DNA from: Lepidostoma basale
Taxonomy: Eukaryota; Arthropoda; Insecta; Trichoptera; Lepidostomatidae
Length of the DNA: 64,000 nucleotides
Assembly: GCA_022606425.2 (NCBI GenBank)
Contig: JAHDVF020000162.1
Span: forward strand, 496,001 to 560,000
Direction of reading: 5' to 3'
Numbering within the stretch: the stretch's first letter is position 1; the number at the start of each line of letters is the position of its first letter. Made by a program: the position numbers and the translations under genes. Positions 24,840 through 36,414 of this stretch are shown here, piece after piece. The notes beneath the pieces were generated by a model. It was not told the origin of the DNA. It was given only the letters and a program-made list of their open reading frames with translations, and made no database searches.

Positions 24840-25322
24840 TTAAAACTAACTAACTTACCATCACGCCGTCTCCCGAAGGGGTAGGCAGAAAGAATGGAAC
24901 ACCACACTGTTCTGTCCTGATATAATTCTCTCGATTCCTCTACAATCACACATCTTGTCATGCACGCACGTCGATTTCTCCGACTCCTCACGTGACCGAC
25001 GTTCAATATTTTATTGATTTGATCGTGCCACGTTTTCCTCGGCCTTCCTCTATTTCTTGCTCCGTTCACGCCGTTTACATATACCTTCTTTACAATTCTG
25101 TCTTCACTCATTCTTTCCATGTGTCCAAACCATCTTAATGACCTTTTCCTTATTTTGTTCATAACACTTTCATTCGCACCACATTCACTTCTTATACTTG
25201 CATTTGTCACTCTATCATATACAGATTTGCCACACATTCGTCTTAGAGATCTCATTTCTACTGCATTTATTCTACTTTCATCCTTCTTTTGCCAGTTCCA
25301 TGCTTCACTTCCATACATAAGG
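24840..25322 (-). pseudogene. RTE-like non-LTR retrotransposon, 3' end of the RT gene
   Basis: The minus strand encodes the C-terminal part of an endonuclease/reverse transcriptase. Its landmarks in order are MYGSEAWNWQKKDESRINAVEM, RSLRRMCG, LRWFGHMERM, GRPRKTWHDQI, RRACMTR and ILSAYPFG, about 150 residues. The palm and endonuclease domains are absent. The tail on the left, 'actaactaacttacc' in plus-strand reading, corresponds to the (gtta)n tail of other copies. It is truncated within YGSEAWNWQ at the right. Not functional. Confidence 0.85.
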
Positions 25323-25879
25323 GTCTATAGGCCTAGTTGCATTTGTTAAATTGTCATTTTCCCTTCAGGAATATTGACGGAGTCTGATGATGGAACGGGG
25401 TCCATGGACGAGGAGATGCGGGGAATCTAGACTCGGGATTGGCGAGATCATCTCCCGTTGCCTCGGCGCCAAATGCCCATGATTTATGGATGATATGATT
25501 CGTTCGGGATTGAGAGTGTGATAATTAAGAAAGGCCAAGTGACTTAGAAATTAAATTTATTATAAATAAGATTACAAGAACTTACGCGGGAGGAACACCT
25601 TAATATTAATCAATTACAATCAAAGACTTACTTGCTCAAAACTGGTCAGCTTACTTAATTTTACTGCGTTATACTATCCTCGGGACAACAGCGCCGAGTT
25701 GGGGCTGCGTTCATCCGTCCGCGTACGAGGAACGTACGAGGCGAACGATGAGGGAGAGCCGTGGATGCTGGAGCCGATCTGGCCTCCGCCGCGGAGATCG
25801 GGCGAGGCAGACGACGGCGTAGGGTGACGTGGAGGCTGGCCGGATCTGAGGCAGCCGGCACCTGGCGGCTAATGGTGAC
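25323..25879. other. Unassigned sequence next to an LTR fragment
   Basis: No gene is supported. The GC-rich stretch 25680-25900 gives arginine-rich frames on both strands without recognisable domains and probably belongs to the reversed repeat that follows. Confidence 0.3.
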
Positions 25880-26320
25880 GATGTGGACGGCGACGGACCG
25901 TGTCAGGCGGCTTGGCATCCTCCTCCGTCCGCACCACGAAGGGCGTGCGAGGCGGACGATGGGGAAGAGCATGGAAGCGAACGGCGGTCTGGTCTCAGGT
26001 CCTTCAGAAACGCGGTCTTCTTCGCAGCGACAGCAGTGGCCAGCATCAGGCCCCAATGATAATAATCTGACGCCATGCGGTGCTTATGTTGCGATCTTTT
26101 CCTTCAGATTATCTCCCCGGCGTTCGGACGCCGCCGAGCACCGGGAGATGTTGCCTCTAGCGGAGTCCGGTCTAACTCTCGCGTCGCTGTCCGGGACTGT
26201 CACATTCAAAAAGCCCGCAGGGTGGGGGTAAGATCACGCCCCCCAAAGTGTTGCCACTCATAAAATTGTCACTATCAATATCATTGTTTTTCCTATACAC
26301 TATTCTTCTTCTCACACTAT
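25880..26320 (-). mobile_element. Fragment of LTR family A, minus orientation
   Basis: Reverse-complement landmarks of the family are present: 'ccagcatcaggccccaatgat', 'gccatgcggtgctta', 'cttcagattatctccccgg' and 'cacgccccccaaagtgttgccactca'. It stops near 26320 before the U3 terminus. The U5 end is not clear. Confidence 0.65.
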
Positions 26321-26462
26321 TCTCAATATAGTCATTTTTAATATCTATGCACTTCTTACTTCTAGCAATTAATTTATTTAAGCCCTCGAAAAAATATGAT
26401 TCCGGTTTGTTATCAAAATTGCCGCTTTTATCGAGTCATCGTCGTCAAATCGATTCCAATGA

Positions 26463-27327
26463 ATGTTTTTCTTTAGATTTGAAAACAGAAGTAGAGTAGT
26501 ATTCCCCGGTGATATTGATACCATTTTTCTTGTAATCTATCAGCAAAATTCCATGGGAATCCCAGAAAACTGTAGCCATGACCTTCTCTGCGGATTGTGT
26601 CACCTTGAATATCTTTGGGTGCTCTGTACCTTTTCGGTGCTACTGCATGGACTCCTACTTACTCACAAAATCATAGTAATGAACCCAGGTTTCATCCCCA
26701 GTAACAATTTTTTCAATAGTTTCTTTAGAATTTTCATCACAGAGCTCCAAAAACCCTTTGCAACTCTGTACGCGGTAAGATTTTTGAAGTGGCGTTAGGA
26801 ATCTCGGCACCCATCTTGCACTGACTTTTGACATGTGTAGGCGGTCGTGTAAAATTGAAACAATGATACTAGTGGATAGGGTAGTAATCTTGGTTATCCT
26901 TTTTACCTTCATTTTGGCATCCTCTAATACAAAATTTTCTATTTTCTTCATTATTGGCCTCGATTGGCCAACCGGATCGCTCAATGCTCTCTCTGCCCCT
27001 TTTCAATTCACTGTACCACTTTGAACTGTTGATAATGAAGGAGCAGACTACCCTAAACTTCTGATATCTCTTTGTGGATGGTTTTCTGATTTTTCCTTGT
27101 TTGGTGAGGAATTTTATAACGGCACGCTACTCCAGTTTTATTAACTTTGCGAAATGACTCATCTTGCTTATGTTTCGGGGACAGCTACTCAATAACTAAC
27201 GATCCGTTTGTTATGAAACTTGGTACTTATACTACTAATGAGTGCAATATAAGGAGGAAATTAACAATTCATTCATAGTTGCACTGCTTCATATCGATAC
27301 CGAGAATATATTGAACGCCCCTCGTAT
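26463..27327 (-). pseudogene. Mariner transposase relic with one terminal repeat
   Basis: On the minus strand from about 27167, a broken frame shows the SETMAR/mariner-type transposase. It has an N-terminal DNA-binding part (RAVIKFLTKQGK), a WYSELKRGRESIERSG-like hinge, MSKVSARWVPRFLTPLQK, the first catalytic Asp in VTGDETWVHYYD, and KVMATVFWDSHGILLIDY with the second Asp. Several stops and frame changes interrupt it (a stop near residue 12, a frame change near 26960, a stop near 26640). The C-terminal third with the last Asp is missing. The 5' terminus 'tacgaggggcgttcaata' (27309-27326, minus sense) looks like a mariner inverted repeat. Confidence 0.8.
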
Positions 27328-27539
27328 GTTAATAAGATGGTACTATAGAATAAGTATAAATATATTTAGTAAGTTATGATTAATAAAATACGATGTTCAT
27401 ACCATCACACACTATTTTAAGATAATAAACTGGTGAATAATTGATCGGTGCCCAGCTCTAAGAGCCTACTCGACTCTAATCTCCTCCATTATGTGTTTTA
27501 CATTTAAAGTAAGGTAAATTTTATAATTATTATAATGGA
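27328..27539. other. Intergenic AT-rich sequence
   Basis: Nothing recognised. Confidence 0.3.
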
Positions 27540-28965
27540 GTAAATATTTTTAAGAAATAACGTTTTAGGTATTTTGTTGCAAGTTGAACAATCAAATGTT
27601 GTTACATCAGAATGAGAAAGCAAATGGTGTTTTAAATCTGCTTTTGTTTTAAACGCTGTGTTGCACGTTAAACATTCAAATTGTTTTACATCCGAATATG
27701 TAACAAAATGTTTTGTTTTAATCTGATTTCGTTTTAAACTGTTTGGAGCAGGCTGAACATTTAAATGGCTTGACGTCAGAATGATAAGACAAATTAATAT
27801 TCAATTCTGACCGTATTTTGAAAGTTTTGGTTCCTGACCTGGTTTCGGGAAACGTGGGTGTAAATGATAACCAATTTATCTAAATTTTAGACAATTTATT
27901 GATACAGGAAACAAACTCTTCAATTATAAAATTAAAATGACTTACTTACTAAAAGCTTACATCTAATTATCAGCTGGTGGGTACAATGACACCACGCGGA
28001 AGGCTACTAGAGGCTGATGGCGGGACAGCTTCTATGTCCTTTCTTCTGTGGCGAGCGAGGCCATGACAAGGCCGACCGTGGCTCCACGTGGCCGCTGTGC
28101 GATGCACCAGTTTCTTCTTAATGTCCTTCCCTCAGCTGGCCAAGCTAAGGAAAGAGAAGTCCGTCCGCCCTCGTGATCGGAATCGAAGAACCGTTTCACT
28201 TCGTAAACGACGCGGCTAGTACCTACGGAGTTGCCAACTCATTTTAAGACTTTAGTAGGAGACACGCTAGGAGCAGAAGGCCATGATACAAGGAGGGAAC
28301 CCCGCGCACCCTGTAAGGCCCCTTTGTTATTCAGCATTAGTAATCCTCGTTAACCAGTATACGTGTACAGTTTAAAATCGGAAAGAAATATATTTTTAAT
28401 CTGAATTAGTTTTTAACGGTTTGTAGCACATAAGGAATCCAATCCGGCATCAATGATTCGATCCCGTGTGTTTCCGTAGATTGTCTTTATAATGCTTCGA
28501 TTGCGTTAAACAATTTTTGGGCATTAAAGATTCAAATAGTCTAACATCTACATGAGTTTTTCTAATACGATTTTAATTTAAAAGGTTTGTAGCACGCTGA
28601 GCATTCATATACTTTAACATTAGAATGAAAATGACTTTTTAATTCTGATTTTCTTTTATACATTTTTTTGTGGCAAGTTGATCATTCAAATGGCTTTACA
28701 CCTGAATGAGGATGCAAATGGAGGTTTAATTTAGATTTCGATTAAAACATTTTGTTGCACCCTGAACATTTAGAGAGTTTTACATCCGAATGAGTAAATG
28801 TGTTTTTAACTTTGATTTAGTTTTAAACGATTTATTGCACGTTGAACACTCAAATGGTCTTACTTCTAAATGTGTAAGATAATGTACTTTTAATCCCGAT
28901 TTCATTTTAAAACATTTTTTGCAAGTTAAACAATCAAATGGTTTAACATAAGAATGAGAAAGCAA
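27540..28965 (-). pseudogene. Decayed C2H2 finger array with an embedded repeat B copy
   Basis: Finger motifs in minus orientation are visible at 27560-27800 and 28410-28965, including a run of two good fingers at 28780-28965 (FDCLTCKK..., FECSTCNK...). Frameshifts and stops separate them. The block 27835-28360 between them is a copy of repeat B, at the same relative position as in the tandem units, so this locus and the tandem units share an ancestor. It is probably the 3' continuation of the gene at 29028-30374. Confidence 0.7.
27835..28360. repeat. Dispersed repeat B, diverged copy
   Basis: Homologous to 1960-2700 over most of its length, with deletions in the GC-rich centre. Confidence 0.6.
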
Positions 28966-29027
28966 ATGGGTTTTTAATTGTGAATTAAATTTGAACGGTT
29001 TGTTGCACGTTGAACATTCAAATGGTT

Positions 29028-30374
29028 TTACATCAGAATGAGTAATGAAATGTTTTTTAACTCACACAACTTAACATAAGAATGAGAAAGCAAATGGGTT
29101 TTTAATTGTGAATTAAATTTGAACGATTTGTTACACGTTGAACATTCAAATGGTCTTACATCTGAATGAGTGGACAAATGAGCTCTTAAATTTGATTTTG
29201 ATTTAAACGATTTATAGCACATTGAACATGTAAATAGTTTTACATCAGAATGAATAATAAAATGTTGTTTTAACTTTTTTTTAGTTATAAACGATTTGTT
29301 GCACGTTGAACATTTAAATGGTTTTACATCGGAACGAATAAGTAAATGGTCTTTTAATTGACATTTCCTTTTAAACGGCTTGTGACATGTTGAACATTCA
29401 AAGAGATTTACATCAGAATGAGTACTAAAATGTTTTTTTAACTCTATTTTTCTTTTAAACGCTTTGTTGCGCGTTAAACATACAGATGGTCTTACATCTG
29501 AATGAGTAAGCAAATGAGTTTTTAAGCGTGATTTTAATTCAAATGATTTTTTGCACGTTGAACATTCAAATAATTTTACATCAGAATGAGTAATGAGATG
29601 TTGTTTTACCGTTTTTTTAGTTTGAAACGATTTGTTGCACGTTGAATATTTAAATGGTCTTACATCGGAATCATAAAGTAAATGGTATTTTAATTGTAAT
29701 TTCATTTGGTTTGATTTGATTTGAAACGGCTTGTGACATGTTGAACATTTAAATGATTTTATTTCAGAATGAGAAATACAATGACTCTTAAAAACTTTTT
29801 TCGTTTTAAACCATTTTTCGCACAATGAACATTCAAATGGTTTTACATCCGAATGAGTACCACAATGTTTTTTTAATTCTACTTTTGTTTTAAACCGTCC
29901 GCTACACGTTAAACATTTAAATGACTTAACGTCTGAATGCTTAGGCAAATTACTTTGTAATTCTGCCTGTATTTTGAACGGTTTGGTTTCTGACCCTAGT
30001 AATTCTACTGGATCTTGCTTCACAATACTGTATGACACATCTATATCTAATGCGAACGTTTCGTCGAGTGTACAATTGTTTTCGTCATCCGCAGACTCTA
30101 TCTTAACATTAGTGTGGTCCATCGAATCATTTTCTTTATCTTCGTTATTCATGTCACCCTCTTTAAAATCGGTTACATTACTGAGAGACTCAACCTTGAC
30201 AATTGTTATGTTCAACGAACTCGTTTCTTGATTTAGTCGCTCCGAAATGTTATCGTCGTCTCCGCTGACTTCCCAGGTAGCCGGTTCCGGCTCAGACTTA
30301 ACACGAGGCAATAACACACCCTCCGATTGTTCCGCACTCTCTCGCTCAGTGCTCCCAGATATGTAGTCCTCCAT
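29028..30374 (-). CDS. C2H2 zinc-finger protein, long open frame with several degraded fingers
   Basis: The minus-strand start is at 30374 (MEDYISGS). The 448-residue frame has an N-terminal acidic region of about 135 residues with VKSE, VKVE, VKIE and VKQD motifs, followed by eleven finger units with HSD(V/I)xxF linkers. Seven fingers keep all four zinc ligands. The third has an insertion and His to Asp; the fourth, sixth and eighth have lost one Cys or His each (FKYSTC, CLTRN, HLLIR). The frame ends in a non-finger tail at 29028 next to a 128-bp direct repeat (28943 and 29071), which suggests the original 3' part was disturbed. Open but eroding: it may be expressed with a reduced finger set, or it may be a recent pseudogene. 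Confidence 0.65.
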   Translation of the reverse strand: MEDYISGSTERESAEQSEGVLLPRVKSEPEPATWEVSGDDDNISERLNQETSSLNITIVKVESLSNVTDFKEGDMNNEDKENDSMDHTNVKIESADDENNCTLDETFALDIDVSYSIVKQDPVELLGSETKPFKIQAELQSNLPKHSDVKSFKCLTCSGRFKTKVELKKHCGTHSDVKPFECSLCEKWFKTKKVFKSHCISHSEIKSFKCSTCHKPFQIKSNQMKLQLKYHLLYDSDVRPFKYSTCNKSFQTKKTVKQHLITHSDVKLFECSTCKKSFELKSRLKTHLLTHSDVRPSVCLTRNKAFKRKIELKKHFSTHSDVNLFECSTCHKPFKRKCQLKDHLLIRSDVKPFKCSTCNKSFITKKKLKQHFIIHSDVKLFTCSMCYKSFKSKSNLRAHLSTHSDVRPFECSTCNKSFKFNSQLKTHLLSHSYVKLCELKNISLLILM

Positions 30375-30704
30375 TCTTCTAGATTCAGTTGCGGTTCTGG
30401 AGGTCACTGGACACGCAAACACAGCAAACTAGTTGCACAAAATGAAACGTTCAAGGTCGATATTGACTTACGGAGCTATAGACACCGTATCGGAAACGGT
30501 TTAATTTATACTAAGATGGTTTGGATGCATCGCGACAGATGTCTAATTATCGGGTCACGAAACAGTGTCTGGCGGTTTCCCGCTTTTTTTAAAGATCTTA
30601 TCCATAGACTTTTCCGTTTTTCCATAGACAAAACATTATATATCGAATACCTTTTTTCTAAAAAAAATTTAAATGTAGGTAGGTACTACATTAATTTGTC
30701 CGGT

Positions 30705-31617
30705 TGATATAGCCATGTTTCATGGCATAATAGGTGAGGTTGCACTAGACAGGTTTTACATGACCGAAAAGGCGTTTTCTCTCTGGAGGCTTGTTTGATC
30801 TTAGTTAAGTTTAATTTTAATTAGTGATAAGGTTATGAAAGACATTTTAAAACACTAATCGTGATAATAAACAATAAGTGAGTGAAAAATAATAGCGTTC
30901 TGCCCCGGTATCGCAAAGAAGTTAGGTACTGCCGGGCCCAATTTTCGAGAGTGGCCACACTTGAGAGGGGATCTAACCCTCCGCCCTGGACAGTTCCGGG
31001 CAGCTCTCGGCCCCAGTCCGCTTCCGCCCTCGGTAGGAGGAGTGTCTCCGCCCCGGCCACGTGCCGAAGGGGGGGCAATAGTCTCAAAAGATCGCGAAGT
31101 GTTATACCGAACGCCGGGAAGTGAATCCGAAAAAGATCGCGATATCGCCGCATGGCGTCAGCTCATCATCATTGGGACCTGATGCTGGCCACGGCTGTCT
31201 CAGCGATGGAGACCACTCGCTCCTCGCTCTCCTTCGCTCTTCCGCCTCGGACGTCCCTCGTGATGTGGACGCCACGTGTCGGCTGGATCGTCGACTTCTC
31301 AGATCAGATCACGTAGTGTTAATTCAGTGACGGAGTAGCTTTAAGTCGTTGGCCAACGAATAGAAGTAAGTCATCTTTAGTTTATAAGTGATCTTGTTTA
31401 TTTGTTTTGTATGTTTGTGTTTAAATATAAGTGTAAATAGCAAATATTGGTTTCAATCTCATATCACTATACCTCCCGGAGCATCTTAGAGATCGAATAA
31501 TAATCACATTAGCGAGTAAACACCGGGCAATACGTTGTGAGGGAGTGCTTCGAGATATGGAGTGAGATACCACTAATCGTCATGTTTCACCCCGTGTCGG
31601 AAAGCAAGTTACTTACA
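30705..31617 (+). repeat. 5' LTR of the non-autonomous element
   Basis: 913 bp with TG...CA ends. Its central GC-rich block contains the family landmarks also seen in the solo LTRs. Confidence 0.9.
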
Positions 31618-33447
31618 AATGGCGCCATAGCGTGGGACTCGGCGTATTTGAATTTTAATTAAATATAATTAATAATTCAGACGCTGTCTGGTTAAGTGAG
31701 ACCAGGCGAACACGCGACCTAGAGAAGAGTTGAATGCTAAAATCTGAGCTAGCAATAAATATTGTAGATTCGCTGATGTTGATATTTGTTTTCTGATTGT
31801 TCCGAGATGGTGTGATGTCGAGATTGAAACCAATTCATAATTTTATATTTTATTTGTAAGCATTTGTGAAAACCGATATGTCATTTTGTTTATTTACTCG
31901 TACGTCGGTTAATTTTGAATTTCGAATTTCAAACATGTAAGCAAATACAGATTATAATCTCATACCGTTGTAAAGTCAACTGATAAGAAAGAAAGTTTTA
32001 AGGAAATTCCCCAGCCGAATTTCTTTTGTTCCCTGGCTAGATAAGCTTGCGGCGGATTGACCAGGTATACGTTTAGACAAACATCGTAAATATTAAGGGT
32101 CTAGCGGCCGGCGTTAAAATTTCAAATTTTAATCCTTTAATTGCTCTTTAGAATTCGGCCGTTTTATTGTTCGGAATATGAGCCTTTGACAAATATGTGT
32201 ATTTTTTTGCATTTTTTTTTAACAAAGAAACAAAAATTTGCTGGCGCCCAATAATATCTGTAATAATATCAAGTTTTCACGAATGCAACTACATTTTTAT
32301 AATAATTTTAAACAGCCATCCAGGGAGAAAATTTAAATTAGTTCTCCGTGAGTTATAATTAGTATGTGAATGGATTAGGTATTAAAGAAGCGTCTTGTTT
32401 GTAGTTCAAAGCAATAGGGGTTGGATGTATCGGATGTACATTTGTAAAGTAATCTACTTGTATGTCGTGCCATGTGATATTTTTATCCTTCCACCAGTCT
32501 AACACTTAATTTAATAACCATTAAATTAAGATGACTAAGCGACATAGCAGAGTAGATCCCAACATTGGCTTTTGAGAAAAGGAAGACGTTACATGCGATG
32601 AGACTGCCGCTTTCAAAATTTTAAGAAAAACAAGTTCAATCCTAAACTTGCCGACACGAGATTTTGTTTTGAATTTTTTTAAATTCGATTCATATCACCA
32701 CCAATTCGCACGAATTAAGTGTCGATAATTTAGTTTTGTTTTAGATAGTAGTGTAAGGCGATGCAAGAAAGAACACGATGTAGAGATAAGACAGTGCGAA
32801 AAAGCGATAGCTCCAGGCTTTCTGATTAGTTCCCCGGATGACGCAATTCCCGGGCGGCCTTCAATCGGCGAGAGGGAGATAGTACTCTATGAGAGTCGAA
32901 GACAGTGCGAAGAAGCGGAAGCTCCCCGACCAGGCATCGGATGACGGAATTCCCGAATGGCCTTTGATCGGCGAGAAAGAGATGGTACGATATGGGATGA
33001 TGGAATCTCCTACCATGTAATGAGAGAAAAACGAGTTTCTCAGTTCCGGAAGAGAAATACCCGGCAATTAGTTATAAGATAGATAGTGTTTAGAAAAACT
33101 GTTTTTGTGTAAATGACGAGGGGAGGCAAGTCGAATCAAATGTATAGAGGTGCTAATGAAGAATGTAATTATGTTCACATACCGAAATATTTTTTCAATT
33201 CGTAATCGAATCTACCTGTCACATGTTTTATGCTGCCTCGCGTGAATCGCGAGCTTTCCTATAAGTGGAGTAGGAGGGACAGCGTATAGCACCGGAATAG
33301 GGATTCCATTAGTGATCGCCATACGCGAAAAATCTAGTTGGATTGCGCAATTTCAAAAAAATTCAATGCAATAAATTTTCTTTTAAAGCTGTTTTTCCCA
33401 ATGTTCTTTTCTTAGTCTAGTGCAATCTCATTTTGAGTAGTGGGGAT
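31618..33447 (+). other. Internal region of the LTR element, non-coding
   Basis: It opens with the PBS-like 'aatggcgccatagcg'. Around 31790-31850 it contains a short reversed LTR-like motif ('ccgagatggtgtgatgtcgagattgaaacc'-like, degenerate). A 111-bp segment is tandemly duplicated (32790 and 32901). The remainder, 33000-33447, reappears reversed at 56716-56988, confirming it as element sequence. Confidence 0.8.
32790..33011 (+). repeat. Diverged 111-bp tandem duplication
   Basis: 'gacagtgcgaa.aagcg.' starts at 32790 and again at 32901, followed by matching 'agctcc', 'ggatgacg.aattcccg' and 'atcggcgaga' blocks in the same order. Confidence 0.75.
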
Positions 33448-34361
33448 TGATATAGCCATGTTTCATGGCATAATAGGTGAGGTTGCACTAGACAGGTTTT
33501 ACATGACCGAAAAGGCGTTTTCTCTCTGGAGGCTTGTTTGATCTTAGTTAAGTTTAATTTTAATTAGTGATAAGGTTATGAAAGACATTTTAAAACACTA
33601 ATCGTGATAATAAACAATAAGTGAGTGAAAAATAATAGCGTTCTGCCCCGGTATCGCAAAGAAGTTAGGTACTGCCGGGCCCAATTTTCGAGAGTGGCCA
33701 CACTTGAGAGGGGATCTAACCCTCCGCCCTGGACAGTTCCGGGCAGCTCTCGGCCCCAGTCCGCTTCCGCCCTCGGTAGGAGGAGTGTCTCCGCCCCGGC
33801 CACGTGCCGAAGGGGGGGCAATAGTCTCAAAAGATCGCGAAGTGTTATACCGAACGCCGGGAAGTGAATCCGAAAAAGATCGCGATATCGCCGCATGGCG
33901 TCAGCTCATCATCATTGGGACCTGATGCTGGCCACGGCTGTCTCAGCGATGGAGACCACTCGCTCCTCGCTCTCCTTCGCTCTTCCGCCTCGGACGTCCC
34001 TCGTGATGTGGACGCCACGTGTCGGCTGGATCGTCGACTTCTCAGATCAGATCACGTAGTGTTAATTCAGTGACGGAGTAGCTTTAAGTCGTTGGCCAAC
34101 GAATAGAAGTAAGTCATCTTTAGTTTATAAGTGATCTTGTTTATTTGTTTTTGTATGTTTGTGTTTAAATATAAGTGTAAATAGCAAATATTGGTTTCAA
34201 TCTCATATCACTATACCTCCCGGAGCATCTTAGAGATCGAATAATAATCACATTAGCGAGTAAACACCGGGCAATACGTTGTGAGGGAGTGCTTCGAGAT
34301 ATGGAGTGAGATACCACTAATCGTCATGTTTCACCCCGTGTCGGAAAGCAAGTTACTTACA
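33448..34361 (+). repeat. 3' LTR of the non-autonomous element
   Basis: 914 bp, identical to the 5' LTR apart from one extra T near 34147. Confidence 0.9.
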
Positions 34362-34689
34362 CGGTGGTGGGTTTTTTAAACACAAAAAATAAAAGGAAAT
34401 CGATCCTAGATAATAAAATACGAAATTACAATACATTTTTTCTCAGGAACCACAAAAAACGATATTAAGAGATTAGAGCTAAAAATATATGCATTTTCGT
34501 AAACAGCCAAACCATCGGTCTACCTGAACAGATAAGTTATTTATTAAACATAATTTGGATTATTGCAAGATGTGTGAGAAGTTCAAAAGATTTTTTTTTT
34601 CTTTTCACATAAAATGATCGAATCCTATTTTGATTGTAAAATAAAATCGCATGTAGCATCAAAGCCTGACATTAAAAAGTTTGTTAGGA

Positions 34690-34866
34690 GCTTGTTGGCG
34701 TCACGTTATTGTCATTGCACTATTATTGTTTTTCGTACTCTTATCACTAATTAAAATTAAACTTAACTAAGATTAAACAAGCCTCCAGAGAGAAAACGTA
34801 TTTTCTGCCATGTAAAAATTTGTCTAGTGCAATCTCACCGAGTATGCCATGAAACATGGGCTATAT
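34690..34866 (-). mobile_element. U3 fragment of LTR family A, minus orientation
   Basis: It ends in '...catgaaacatgggctatatca', the reversed LTR start, and contains the reversed 'aagcctccagagagaaaac' block. Only the first 170 or so bases of the LTR remain. Downstream sequence to 35024 resembles 48840-48920. Confidence 0.75.
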
Positions 34867-35024
34867 CAGGTTGACAAGAAACATGAAAGTAATGACTTTG
34901 AAAATTGAATTATTCAATCGCTTTTACAGTTACGTTGCTTAAACCTTTGAATAATCTAGAAAAATGGTTTACAACAAATTGATTTTTTTGTAGCCGCAAC
35001 ATTATCTGTACTGGCATACCACGA

Positions 35025-35056
35025 GCAGTGCCATCTTGACGTAATAACAAGCCGCA
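35025..35056 (+). repeat. Left terminal inverted repeat
   Basis: First 16 bases perfect against the right end, then an imperfect 16 more. Confidence 0.85.
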
Positions 35057-35839
35057 GGGTTCGATTCAATGTGGCCGACGGAGGAGGCCGTCGCCTCAGC
35101 TGTCATTCGGTCGTACCTTTCATACAGATTTGTTACGATGAATCGATGTTTTTTTTAAATTATTTTTTTAAATTATTTTTTTAATTGTTTTCGATATATT
35201 TTAAGAATGCAAATGATTCTTCATGACATTCCTAGTAAACTTAAAATTTCAATATTTATTAATAAAGCTTTACGAGCGAAATAATCGAGCCTGCAATCAA
35301 ATCATGTGCATTACTTATTTTAATAAATCTGATTCGATAGAAAAAAATATGGAAAATAAAATAATGTTCATTGTAATATCTCAAAGAAATATTTTTATGT
35401 AATTTGAATACTTCACAGCCTTGAAGTTTTAACCCAAGTTTCGCAAAATAATATTATATCATTTAATTTTTATGCAGAAATTGCATGACAACACGAATTA
35501 TTTCAAAGTATCAAAACACCTAGGAATCCAATGTGAAAAAGTACATTTAATAAAATAAAAATAGTATATAAGAAAATAGTTCATCCAAAAGAGAAGAAAA
35601 TATTTTTACATATTAAAGCATGTGCAATTGTTGTGTGTGAAATGGAAGTTAACAAGACTAATAAGTTGTCCGTCGTCCACTGCAGAACGTAAACCTTTCC
35701 CAACGCATGTCACCAGTGAGTCCTCCGACAAATATGGCCGGCTCACTGCCATTTCAGTCTGCTTACCTTCTAAGCCATCTCAGATACCTCGGTTCTTTGT
35801 CGAGTAAATTCATTTCTAGCTCTCAAACATGAATAATTC

Positions 35840-36230
35840 TAACGAAATCGAAGCAAGAGCAGACACTGTCAGAACATCTCTTAAGAGAAGCAGAATTGAG
35901 AATATTGCGACTTATTGTGGGGAGAACTCTTAGAGATACAATAACCAATGAAGAAATTCGCAAATCCTGCAAAATTGAAGACATAGTCAGATGGAATAGG
36001 TAGAGAAGATGATTCTGGAGGGACCACATTGAGAGAATGAATTCAGCAAGAATTCCTAATATCGTGATACACGAGACTCCAGAGGGCCGTCGACCACCAG
36101 AACGACCACCAAAGAGATGGAGAGAAGGCTGGTCGTCTTCATCACAGGAAGAAAGTTGATATCCTGCATAAACAGATCACAAGATCTACAATTAGAAGAA
36201 TAAGAAGATGAAGAAGAACATGAATATCGC
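35840..36230 (+). pseudogene. Non-LTR retrotransposon RT 3' remnant
   Basis: Plus-strand fragments read LRILRLIVGRTLRDTITNEEIR, then a HIERMNSARIPNIV-like segment, then GRRPPERPPKRW, and end in WSSSSQE. This is the usual C-terminal landscape of CR1/RTE-type reverse transcriptases. Several in-frame stops are present. A simple 'gaagaataagaagatgaagaagaa' 3' tail follows at about 36200-36225. It is nested in the TIR element. Confidence 0.7.
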
Positions 36231-36414
36231 TGGTTATGATATCATATGGAAGCTTTATTAAATTGTGAGTGTAATGAAGGAATAGGGTGGTGATTGAAAA
36301 CATGTTTTTGTATTCAATATATATTTTATTGAGTTTTTATGATCTACCGATTCTATTAGTACTGTCAGAGGGAATCGGCAAAGAAAACCGACAGACTGAA
36401 CAAATAAACACAAA

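Larger units (their letters stand above)
30705..34361 (+). mobile_element. Complete non-autonomous LTR retrotransposon (3657 bp), family A
   Basis: The two LTRs (30705-31617 and 33448-34361) begin TGATATAG and end CTTACA, and differ by a single T in a homopolymer as far as I can see. Target duplication cggt lies at 30701-30704 and 34362-34365. A primer-binding-site-like 'tggcgcc' lies two bases after the 5' LTR, and a purine-rich 'gagtagtgggga' lies just before the 3' LTR. The 1830-bp internal region has no frame longer than 68 codons and no gag, protease, RT or integrase motif. The element is therefore mobilised, if at all, by another element's proteins. The 4-bp target duplication fits the Ty3/Gypsy or related group, which is inference. 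Confidence 0.9.

Noticed and set aside
26463..26798. Plus-strand frame of 111 codons
   Set aside because: It is the opposite-strand shadow of the mariner transposase relic.
32861..33067. Minus-strand 68-codon frame inside the LTR element as a possible gag remnant
   Set aside because: No zinc knuckle or capsid-like motif, and it lies across the duplicated 111-bp block; treated as chance.
35058..35068. 'gggttcgattc', resembling a tRNA or SINE B box
   Set aside because: No A box at the right distance and no cloverleaf arms; it lies just inside the terminal repeat of the transposon.
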